Source: Phycisphaerales bacterium
GTDB lineage: Bacteria; Planctomycetota; Phycisphaerae; Phycisphaerales; UBA1924
Direction of reading: 5' to 3'
Length of the DNA: 64,000 nt
Assembly (NCBI GenBank): GCA_017642965.1
Contig: JAEPOJ010000002.1
Coordinates: 123,122-187,121 of the forward strand
Of the stretch, positions 9,342 to 16,109 are shown one piece after another. The notes under the pieces were generated by a model. It was given only the letters and a program-made list of their open reading frames with translations, made no database searches and was not told the origin of the DNA. Numbering within the stretch: the first letter of the stretch is position 1; every line of letters begins with the position of its first letter. The translations under genes were made by a program, and so were the position numbers.

Positions 9342-9372
9342 AAACGCCGCTGGCTTCAAACCAGCGGCGTTT
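9342..9372. terminator. Strong bidirectional terminator hairpin
   Basis: AAACGCCGCTGG (9342-9353) and CCAGCGGCGTTT (9361-9372) form a perfect 12-bp stem with a 7-nt loop, A-rich on one side and T-rich on the other. It separates the cupin-like gene from the leftward tRNA gene. Confidence 0.85.
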
Positions 9373-9380
9373 CGTTGAAG

Positions 9381-9453
<73 letters not shown>

Positions 9454-9624
9454 AAGCTGGGGGTCTCGGCTCGGCCGAGAGCGGAATCGTAGTGCCCATA
9501 CCCGCGAGGTCAAGATTGCGCACAAAGAACCCCGCCCCGTCCTTTTTCCGCGCCCAAACCCATCCAGACTGGATCGGATCGCTCCAAAACCCGAATAACC
9601 CTGCGAAGGACCCCGGAGCGTCGA

Positions 9625-9909
9625 ATGAACACCCCGAGCAACGAACTCAACTGGTGGATCGAGATCAACGGCTCGACGCATATCGCGCAGTCCGAACGCC
9701 AGCTCCCGAATCGCCCAACCCTGGCCATCGGGAAGGTCTATCTCGAGTCGAAATCCGGTGTGATCATCGCGATCAACAACCAGCCCGCCCGCACCGAGCT
9801 CGTTTCTCGCCAGCTTCTGGATGTGCTCCACGCCCGATTCCCCGGCACGCGATGGTGGATCAAGGACCCCGTCCCCGCACAACGCCCGAGGACCGGAGCC
9901 GTCTCCTGA
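9625..9909 (+). CDS. Small conserved-looking protein of unknown function
   Basis: 94 residues without signal peptide or membrane helix. It begins MNTPSNELNWWIEING and has a Trp-rich start, an alternating beta-like middle (SGVIIAINNQ) and a late WWIKDP segment. ATG is preceded by GGAG at 6 nt spacing and third positions are GC-rich, which support it as real. It converges on pyrB with a 26-nt gap. The family is not recognised. Confidence 0.6.
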   Translation: MNTPSNELNWWIEINGSTHIAQSERQLPNRPTLAIGKVYLESKSGVIIAINNQPARTELVSRQLLDVLHARFPGTRWWIKDPVPAQRPRTGAVS

Positions 9910-9935
9910 GACCGAAGCACGCTGCAAGAACCTGA

Positions 9936-10847
9936 TCAGCCGCGATCCAGCGCGAGCTTGAGCGCGGCTTTTCGCACGAGCACGCCGCCTTCGACCTGGT
10001 CGCGGATCACGCTCCGGCTGCCATCGGCGACCTCTCCCGCGATCTCGACACCCCGGTTCATGGGACCGGGGTGCATCACAATCGCCCCATCTTTCATGCG
10101 GGCCGCACGCCCGAGCGTCAGCCCGTAGCACGCGTGGTACAGGCGGCTGGACGCCAGGCGGGCACCCCCGCCGCGCTCGAACTGGATTCGGAGCATCATC
10201 ATCACGTCCGCCTGATCGACGAGCGCGTCCAGATCGTGAGATACCTCGCACCCGAGCTCGCTGAGCGAGCCGGGGCACATCATCGCGGGTCCGCAGAGCG
10301 TCACCCGAGCGCCCAGCGCCCGCAGCAATCCCGCGTTCGAGCGTGCCACGCGCGAGGAGACCACGTCGCCTACGATAACCACGTGCAGCCCTGAAAAGTC
10401 CCACCCACCGGTCCGACCGTGCGCCCGACCGATGTTGAGCGCGTCCGTCAGCGCCTGGGTGGGGTGCTGATGCATGCCGTCGCCCGCGTTGATGACGGGG
10501 ATGCCCACGTGCCGGCTGATCAGCTCGCACGCCCCGCTCTGCGCGGCCCGCACCACCAGGGCATCGACACCCATCGACTCGATCGTCCACGCGGTATCGA
10601 TCAGCGATTCGCCCTTGGAGAGCGATGAGCCCTTGCTTCCCAGGTCCACCACGCGCGCACCGAGATTCTGGGCCGCGATCGTGAAGCTGACCCGCGTGCG
10701 GGTGGAATCCTCGAAGAACAGGTTCGCAACGGTCCGCCCATTGAGCTCGGTGCCACCGAACGCGTCAGCGTGTGCCAGCGAGAGCAGCTCTCTCGCCTGC
10801 GCCGCATCCGCACCGCGACAACCCAGCAGGTGGTGACCGTTCCACAT
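9936..10847 (-). CDS. pyrB: Aspartate carbamoyltransferase catalytic subunit
   Basis: 303 residues, as expected for PyrB. It makes N-carbamoyl-aspartate from carbamoyl phosphate and aspartate, the committed step of pyrimidine synthesis. Signatures: FEDSTRTRVSF (carbamoyl phosphate loop), SSLSKGESL, NAGDGMHQHPTQALTD, MMLRIQ and VMHPGPMNRGVEI. ATG follows GGAGCG. No pyrC or regulatory pyrI is adjacent. The next leftward gene upstream, a lipoprotein, stops 14 nt before this start, so the two may be cotranscribed. Confidence 0.97.
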   Translation of the reverse strand: MWNGHHLLGCRGADAAQARELLSLAHADAFGGTELNGRTVANLFFEDSTRTRVSFTIAAQNLGARVVDLGSKGSSLSKGESLIDTAWTIESMGVDALVVRAAQSGACELISRHVGIPVINAGDGMHQHPTQALTDALNIGRAHGRTGGWDFSGLHVVIVGDVVSSRVARSNAGLLRALGARVTLCGPAMMCPGSLSELGCEVSHDLDALVDQADVMMMLRIQFERGGGARLASSRLYHACYGLTLGRAARMKDGAIVMHPGPMNRGVEIAGEVADGSRSVIRDQVEGGVLVRKAALKLALDRG

Positions 10848-10861
10848 CAGAGCGCTCCGGT

Positions 10862-11593
10862 TCAGTCGTCGACTGGGACTTCGCGGTAAGGATCGCCTGG
10901 CTCACCGGATGCCGGTTCACGCGTGGGCTCTTCCTGGGGTGTTTCTTCGCCAGCCGGCTCATTGGCCTCCTGCGGCTCACTCGCGGGTTGTGGCGGCGCC
11001 TGCTCCTCACTGTCCGCGTCGCCCATCATCTCGAGCTCTTCCTCTGGGATCGGGACGTAGATCGGGGGCACCTCGATCGTGCCTGGCGCCCAGTGCTGGA
11101 CCCGGTTCACGCCCCAGCGGCGGATCCCGCCGTTGAGCCAGACCGTGACGTTGCCGGTGAACTCGCTGCCATCAAAGCTGCGTGCCGGGTAGAGCACATC
11201 CACCTTCGCGTCCGAGGCCCGGATCCAGATCCGCCCGATGTGATAGGTCGGGATCGACTGATCCATGCCCTCGAACGGGATCACGACCCCCTCGGGCAGC
11301 CCGTCCACGATCTCCTGAGCGGACTCGAGGCTCGTCCCCGCGGGGAGGTTGACGCTGTAACGCCCCTGCGAATCACGCATGGGGTAGCGGCTGATGACCT
11401 CCTCGAGTGCACGGTGGGTCACCTTCTTCGCCTGCAGATGGTTCGCGCTCTTGAATGCCGGGGCGCTCTCGGGCTCTGGCACGTTGGTATAGCTCACGCA
11501 GCCGCCGAGCAGACTCAGCGTTAGCGCTGCGGATGCGATCAACATCGCGGGTGCTTTGAGGGTCCGAGATTCAGTTCGCGTTCTGCGTGCCAT
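10862..11593 (-). CDS. Lipoprotein with acidic Pro/Glu-rich tail, unknown function
   Basis: 243 residues. A positive N-terminus and hydrophobic stretch end in the lipobox LLGGC (Cys about 32), so it should be lipid-anchored. The middle (about 45-180) is globular, with VSYTNVPE after the anchor. The last 55 residues are low-complexity, rich in Pro and Glu (EEQAPPQPASEPQE), probably a flexible linker or wall-associated tail. GGAG precedes the start. It lies 14 nt upstream of pyrB on the same strand. I do not recognise the family. Confidence 0.75.
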   Translation of the reverse strand: MARRTRTESRTLKAPAMLIASAALTLSLLGGCVSYTNVPEPESAPAFKSANHLQAKKVTHRALEEVISRYPMRDSQGRYSVNLPAGTSLESAQEIVDGLPEGVVIPFEGMDQSIPTYHIGRIWIRASDAKVDVLYPARSFDGSEFTGNVTVWLNGGIRRWGVNRVQHWAPGTIEVPPIYVPIPEEELEMMGDADSEEQAPPQPASEPQEANEPAGEETPQEEPTREPASGEPGDPYREVPVDD

Positions 11594-11682
11594 GGGTGCT
11601 CCAATGCGTCCACTCCGGATCGTCCTCGAACATCATAGAGCCCCCCCGATGCCCCGTCAGCGCGAATCCTGCGCCGCGCCCA

Positions 11683-11688
11683 TAGGAT
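11683..11688 (+). promoter_or_regulatory. -10 element TAGGAT of ubiX, leaderless spacing
   Basis: TAGGAT lies exactly 6 nt before the ubiX ATG, the distance at which transcription would begin on the A of ATG. The overlapping AGGA could instead be a weak ribosome site, so this case is less clear than others in the window. Confidence 0.35.
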
Positions 11689-11694
11689 CAACCG

Positions 11695-12366
11695 ATGCCC
11701 GACAAAGCCCCGATGACATCACGCCAGACCCCCCCGACCGATTCACCGCCTGCTCCGTCCGGGAAACGCTACATCCTTGGCATCACGGGCGCTTCGGGGG
11801 CCGTCTACGCGACCCGCCTGATCGACCAGCTGCTTTCGCGTGGGCACGAGCTCCACCTTGTCGTTTCAGACTATGGAAAACGCCTGCTCTCCGACGAGAT
11901 GGGCATCACCAGGCTTTCCCTAGAGACACTTGCGCCCCACCTGCACGCCGATCAGCACGTATCGACCTACGCGTCGCGTCTGATCATCCATCCGCACAAG
12001 GATGTCGGTGCGAGCATCGCTTCGGGAAGCTTCCTCCACGACGGCATGGCTGTGCTCCCCTGCTCGTCCACCTCACTTGGGGCCATCGCGACGGGATCCG
12101 GCTCCAACCTGCTCGCGCGGGCCGCGGCCGTTACCCTCAAGGAACGTCGCCCGCTGATCGTCTGCCACCGCGAATCACCCCTGAGCCTCATCGACATCGA
12201 GAACATGCGGACGCTGACACTCGCCGGTGCAACCATCGCGCCGTGCAACCCCGGGCTCTACCTGCTCCCGGAGTCGATCGATGACATCGTGGACTTCACC
12301 GTCGGCAAGGTGCTCGACTTGCTGCACATCGAGCACGATCTCAAAACCCGATGGGGCGAGGACTAG
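11695..12366 (+). CDS. ubiX: Flavin prenyltransferase UbiX
   Basis: 223 residues including an unstructured Pro/Ser-rich start of about 20. UbiX prenylates FMN to make the cofactor of UbiD decarboxylases, used in ubiquinone and related pathways. It shows the nucleotide site LGITGASGAVYATRL, SDYGKRLL, the GSFLHDGMAVLPCSS region with the family Ser/Cys pattern, ATGSGSNLLARAA and ERRPLIVCHRE-PLS. No ubiD is in the window. The stop overlaps the stop of the convergent ArsR-like gene by 4 nt. Confidence 0.95.
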   Translation: MPDKAPMTSRQTPPTDSPPAPSGKRYILGITGASGAVYATRLIDQLLSRGHELHLVVSDYGKRLLSDEMGITRLSLETLAPHLHADQHVSTYASRLIIHPHKDVGASIASGSFLHDGMAVLPCSSTSLGAIATGSGSNLLARAAAVTLKERRPLIVCHRESPLSLIDIENMRTLTLAGATIAPCNPGLYLLPESIDDIVDFTVGKVLDLLHIEHDLKTRWGED

Positions 12367-12932
12367 CCCCGGGTGATGGGGGCCATCGTGATCGTTACGG
12401 CCATGCGCTCACGCCCACGCGAGTCGCCGTCGCGGTGCGCCGAGTCGGCCCCGGTCATAATCCGCTCCATCTCCGATTCCAGGCGTTGCAGCTCCCGGAT
12501 GTCCGCCTCGGAGAGCCACGACACCGACCGCACGGCTCTGGGCCGGAAGCAACCCTCATGCTTGCGCGCCCATCCCTGCTCGTACTCACGCTCTGCTTTC
12601 CGCAGCATGAGACGCACCCCGCGGATAATCTCTGCGATGTACGCGCCGCTCCGCCTGCCGCGCTTGAGCTCCACATGGCGATAGCGGAGCCCGTACAGCC
12701 GTTCGGGGCGGGCACCCGAATCCCGCCGCCCCGCATCTTCAACGATCCCCAGCTTGAGCAGCTTGCCGAGGTGGTAGTGCGCCGTTTCAGCGCTCATATC
12801 GACCATTTCACCAACCGCACGCGCAGAGACGGGTCCGTCCGCTGCGAGCATCGCCTCAAACATACTCCGGGTTTCGATCGCGTTGAACAGGCGCAGCTGG
12901 CGAACGGTGCTCAGTTCGATGGTGTCCGACAT
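12363..12932 (-). CDS. ArsR-like winged-helix transcriptional regulator
   Basis: 189 residues from the ATG giving MSDTIELSTVRQLRLF; a longer reading frame exists upstream but lacks a ribosome site and crosses the promoter. A winged helix occupies about 12-85 (VSARAVGEMVDMSAETAHYHLGKL as helix-turn-helix, then GIVED and a wing). The rest is basic and helical with no known ligand motif. It is divergent from a beta-lactamase-fold/PDZ gene, with a 33-bp inverted repeat between the two, implying autoregulation and control of that neighbour. TACAGT lies 6 nt before the ATG, so the mRNA may be leaderless. Confidence 0.82.
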   Translation of the reverse strand: MSDTIELSTVRQLRLFNAIETRSMFEAMLAADGPVSARAVGEMVDMSAETAHYHLGKLLKLGIVEDAGRRDSGARPERLYGLRYRHVELKRGRRSGAYIAEIIRGVRLMLRKAEREYEQGWARKHEGCFRPRAVRSVSWLSEADIRELQRLESEMERIMTGADSAHRDGDSRGRERMAVTITMAPITRG

Positions 12933-12938
12933 GAACAC

Positions 12939-12944
12939 ACTGTA
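12939..12944 (-). promoter_or_regulatory. -10 element TACAGT, leaderless spacing
   Basis: On the minus strand TACAGT ends 6 nt before the ATG of the ArsR-like gene and no ribosome site is present. No clear -35 element is visible; the AT-rich inverted repeat lies where it would be. Confidence 0.45.
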
Positions 12945-12950
12945 TCGCCC

Positions 12951-12983
12951 ATTATTCAAAATTACGTTGCTATTTTGATTTAT
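12951..12983. promoter_or_regulatory. Inverted repeat, probable operator of the ArsR-like regulator
   Basis: ATTATTCAAAAT (12951-12962) and ATTTTGATTTAT (12972-12983) match as an inverted repeat in 10 of 12 positions with a 9-bp centre. It lies in the AT-rich gap between the divergent regulator and beta-lactamase-fold genes, next to the regulator's -10 element. Confidence 0.55.
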
Positions 12984-13043
12984 TGTGCCAGCCCGTTCCC
13001 TTACCGGCATCCCTGTCTCATCAGACCACAAAGGAGACGCTTC

Positions 13044-14318
13044 ATGCACGCAACGCTCAACATCGCCATCGCCGCCTGCCTATTCACCGCGACAGTCCAC
13101 GCCCAGCCCAGCTGGGACGAGGTTGAACAGATCGTGCAGCAAGAGGTCGACGCCGGATTCTCTGGAGCCGTGCTTCTAGTTCGCGACGGCGAGGTGGTGC
13201 TCGACAAGGGCTACGGGTTCGCCGACAGGGCTCAGGAGATCCCCAACACGCCCGATACGATCTTCGCGCTCGGCTCGACTCCGATCGATTTCACGCACGT
13301 CGCCATCCTGCAGCTGCTCCACCAGGGCAAGCTGCGTCTCGATGATCCGATCACCGCGTACTTCGATCAGATCGAGGGCGAGCATGGCGCGATCACCATC
13401 GACATGCTCCGCACCGGGCGCTCAGGGCTGCCCGACTTCCCGAATATCCCCGGTATTGATGAGGACCCAGATCATTCGCCGCTGTCGCGCGAGGAACTGA
13501 TCGAGCGGACCGCCGCAGCCGAGCTCCTGTTCGAGCCTGGCTCCGGCGAAGCGCACTCGCATTTCGCGTGGGGCGTGCTCGCCGCCATCGTCGAGGTGGT
13601 CTCCGGGCAGACGTACCCGGAGTACATCCGTGAGCACGTGCTCAGGCCCGCGGATATGACCCGCACCGGCTTCCACGGCGACCGTTTCCCGGGCGAGACC
13701 GTCGCGATCGGATACGGCGCTCATACCTGGGGCACGATCAACTCGCCCGAACACTGGGGTGAGACCTCGTGGCTCGTGATGGGCTCAGGGGGCATGGTCG
13801 GAACCACGGGCGATCTCCACAAGTTCACCCAGGCGATCGAGGACGGCACGCTCATCCCCGCACGTGTCCGCCACCACTTCCCACGCGACAGCGTGACCCT
13901 CAACGGCAACCGCTACGGGTTCCAGACCGCGTACAACACGGGCATCGAGAACCTCTTCTTCATCAACTGCAACAGCGCCGACATCATGAACGGCTACAGC
14001 ATCGCCGATTTCGCGAGAACACTCGAAGACCTCTGCTTCGATCTGCCCACGCCCAACTTCTCCATCGGGATCGCGTTCGGCATCAACGAGAACGACCAGC
14101 TGTTTGCCCACGAGGTGTTCCCCGGCACGCCAGCACAACGCGCAGGACTCAAACGGGGCGACCTGCTGCTCGCCGCCAACGGCGTTCGATTCGACATCGC
14201 GGACCCGCTGGAGACCATCCGCCCCTCGATCGACGAGGGCCAAACACTCAACCTCCGCATCCGCAGGGACGGCAAGCTCATGACCATCACCATCGAACCG
14301 GCACAGGTCGACAACTGA
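13044..14318 (+). CDS. Secreted beta-lactamase-fold protein with PDZ domain, catalytic residues lost
   Basis: 424 residues: a signal peptide (MHATLNIAIAACLFTATVHAQ), a serine beta-lactamase/DD-peptidase-like domain (about 25-320) and a C-terminal PDZ domain (FPGTPAQRAGLKRGDLLLAANG). The fold is clear from GAVLLVRDGEVVLDKGYGFAD, DMLRTGRSGLPDFP and AAIVEVVSG. The expected SxxK motif reads STPI in GSTPIDFTH, and the expected YxN reads HSH in EAHSHFAWG, so nucleophile lysine, tyrosine and asparagine are all changed. It is probably a binding or regulatory pseudoenzyme in the periplasm. AAGGAG sits 7 nt before the ATG. The divergent ArsR-like gene probably controls it. Confidence 0.88.
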   Translation: MHATLNIAIAACLFTATVHAQPSWDEVEQIVQQEVDAGFSGAVLLVRDGEVVLDKGYGFADRAQEIPNTPDTIFALGSTPIDFTHVAILQLLHQGKLRLDDPITAYFDQIEGEHGAITIDMLRTGRSGLPDFPNIPGIDEDPDHSPLSREELIERTAAAELLFEPGSGEAHSHFAWGVLAAIVEVVSGQTYPEYIREHVLRPADMTRTGFHGDRFPGETVAIGYGAHTWGTINSPEHWGETSWLVMGSGGMVGTTGDLHKFTQAIEDGTLIPARVRHHFPRDSVTLNGNRYGFQTAYNTGIENLFFINCNSADIMNGYSIADFARTLEDLCFDLPTPNFSIGIAFGINENDQLFAHEVFPGTPAQRAGLKRGDLLLAANGVRFDIADPLETIRPSIDEGQTLNLRIRRDGKLMTITIEPAQVDN

Positions 14319-14339
14319 GTGACGATCCGGATCCCGCCT

Positions 14340-14720
14340 TCAATCAAGCGGCAAGTAGCTCAGCTTCTCGCAGATCTTGTCGCCACGCATGCGGAAGAAG
14401 TCAGCGCCCTTGAGCTCGCCCTTGCCGCCCTCGGGCAGGTCCCACGCGATCTGCCACTGCACGGCGCACCGATCGCCGTTGGCGAAGATATCCGTGACCT
14501 CGAGCTTGTAGTTCGGGAAATGCTCCGGCATCGATGCGAACGCGGCGTGCACCGCCTCGCGCCCCTCGAAGCGACCGATGCTCTTGCCCTCGGCCGCGAT
14601 GTGCTCAAACACCGCGTCGTCCGTCATGTCCTGCATGACGGTGTCCGCGTCGTAGGTGTTGAAGTTGTTCTCGAACCGTGTCACGACCTCGATCGTGGTC
14701 GCCGTGTCTGCCTCTGCCAT
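14340..14720 (-). CDS. SnoaL-like (NTF2-fold) protein
   Basis: 126 residues of a cone-like NTF2 fold: an N-terminal helix (TTIEVVTRFENNFNTYD), the TDDAVFEHIA segment, FEGREAVHAAFASMPEHFP, then beta strands with CAVQWQIAWD and LKGADFFRMRGDKI. SnoaL-like proteins bind small hydrophobic molecules or catalyse isomerase or hydrolase reactions; the substrate here cannot be told. The chosen ATG follows AAGGGGA. The gene converges on the PDZ protein gene and has the Fic gene upstream, 79 nt away. Confidence 0.85.
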   Translation of the reverse strand: MAEADTATTIEVVTRFENNFNTYDADTVMQDMTDDAVFEHIAAEGKSIGRFEGREAVHAAFASMPEHFPNYKLEVTDIFANGDRCAVQWQIAWDLPEGGKGELKGADFFRMRGDKICEKLSYLPLD

Positions 14721-14799
14721 GCCTGGTCCCCTTCTCTCGCGAGTTGCGTGACTGCTGATTTGAAAGAGAAAAGCATACCAGCACGAACGCGATCGTGCG

Positions 14800-16011
14800 C
14801 TAATCCTCGTCGGCCACCCGATGGATATCGGGCGCGAAGTAGTACACCTCGGCACCACGCTGCACGCCCTTTGCGAGCACGCCCCGCTCGACCAGCAGGT
14901 CGACGTAGTTCCGCGCGGTCTGTTTGGTGCCATCGATCCGGTCGTGGATCATGTTCACGCTGACCACGGACTGCTCGAACAGGTAGTCGATCTGGCTGTA
15001 GAACGCCATGCCCAGGCTCTTGTCCTCAAACCTGTTGATGTAATCCTGACGCAGCGCGAGAAGGCGCCGGATCCGGTCCATCGTGCCCTGCGCCTCGCTG
15101 ATGACCGCGCTGAGGAAGTAGTCGATCCATGCGGCCCAGTCGCCGTGCGTCGATACGCGCAGCAGCAGCTCGTAGTACTCCTGCTTGTGCTCGTTGATGT
15201 AGCCGCTGGGATAAATCAGCGGCTTGCTCAGGATCGTTCCATCGCACAGTGAGAGTGTGATGAGCATGCGCCCCAGACGCCCGTTGCCGTCGGCGAACGG
15301 GTGGATGGCCTCGAACTGGTAGTGCGCCAACGCCGCGGCGATCAGCGTCGGCATCCCCGCGGGCGGCTCGCGCATGAACTCGACCAGATCGCGCATCAGC
15401 CCCGCCACCTCGCTGGGGGGTGGCGGCACGTACCGGGAGGCCGCGAACGTGACACGGTCGTTGCCGATCATGACCTGCTTCGGGCGGTACTGCCCTGGGT
15501 ACTTCCGCTCCGCGCCATCGATCCCATCGAGCAGCGTCGCGTGAAGCTCGCGGATCCGAGATTCTGTCAACGCCCCCCCGAGCCCGACGCCTCGGTCGAT
15601 CGCGGTCATGTAGTTACGGACCTCCAGCGGCTCACTGCGTTGCAGGTTGAGCAGCGCTGCCGATTCGATCTCCGAGGCGCTCGCGATGGTGTCTTCGATC
15701 TTCGAGGAAAGGCGCGCCTCGCGCAGGCGTAGAGGGCGATACAGCACCCAGGGGTTGAAGTTCAGGCCGCCCGGGTGGTCCTGGAAGCTGCCATCGAGAC
15801 GACCCAGCAGCGCCACCGCCCGCTCGTGCTTGGCCATCAACGCCCCAATGACGGGCAGGATGGACTCGAACGATGGAAGCGGCGCGGGTACGAACGCCCA
15901 GCCGTCCTCCGTCTCGGTCTGCTGGCGCCCATCCACGAACCGAACCCAGTCGAAGCTGGCGTGAATCAGTTCCCCCATCGGCGGATCGGCCTTGAAGTTG
16001 CCCGGGTGCAT
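14800..16011 (-). CDS. Fic-domain protein with inhibitory motif and C-terminal winged helix
   Basis: 403 residues from ATG. The Fic motif HPFADGNGRLGR starts at H237 and is complete, so AMP transfer (or similar nucleotidyl transfer) to a target hydroxyl is expected. An N-terminal inhibitory helix with SSKIED at about 102-107 resembles the class II S/TxxxE motif that blocks the active site. Residues about 340-395 (VSVNMIHDRIDGTKQTARNY, then RGVLAKG and EVYYF) form a winged helix, suggesting DNA binding. A 28-bp palindrome sits just upstream, so autoregulation is likely. TATGCT lies 6 nt before the ATG, without a ribosome site. No separate antitoxin is present. Confidence 0.93.
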   Translation of the reverse strand: MHPGNFKADPPMGELIHASFDWVRFVDGRQQTETEDGWAFVPAPLPSFESILPVIGALMAKHERAVALLGRLDGSFQDHPGGLNFNPWVLYRPLRLREARLSSKIEDTIASASEIESAALLNLQRSEPLEVRNYMTAIDRGVGLGGALTESRIRELHATLLDGIDGAERKYPGQYRPKQVMIGNDRVTFAASRYVPPPPSEVAGLMRDLVEFMREPPAGMPTLIAAALAHYQFEAIHPFADGNGRLGRMLITLSLCDGTILSKPLIYPSGYINEHKQEYYELLLRVSTHGDWAAWIDYFLSAVISEAQGTMDRIRRLLALRQDYINRFEDKSLGMAFYSQIDYLFEQSVVSVNMIHDRIDGTKQTARNYVDLLVERGVLAKGVQRGAEVYYFAPDIHRVADED

Positions 16012-16017
16012 CACCAA

Positions 16018-16023
16018 AGCATA
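16018..16023 (-). promoter_or_regulatory. -10 element TATGCT of the Fic gene, leaderless spacing
   Basis: TATGCT on the minus strand ends 6 nt before the ATG at 16011. There is no purine-rich ribosome site. The 28-bp palindrome begins 18 bp further upstream, over the -35 area. Confidence 0.5.
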
Positions 16024-16041
16024 TTGGCTTTCGCTGGGTCA

Positions 16042-16069
16042 AACCAAATTATTCTAGATTATTTTGGTT
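16042..16069. promoter_or_regulatory. 28-bp palindrome, probable operator of the Fic gene
   Basis: AACCAAATTATTCT and AGATTATTTTGGTT form an inverted repeat centred on CTAG, with 12 of 14 positions matching. Further CCAA and TTGG boxes lie at 16013-16026 and near 16083. The AT-rich block lies between dnaE and the Fic gene. Confidence 0.6.
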
Positions 16070-16109
16070 AGTATGCACTACAACCAAGTTGTTTGGGCTG
16101 GAACGGGCT

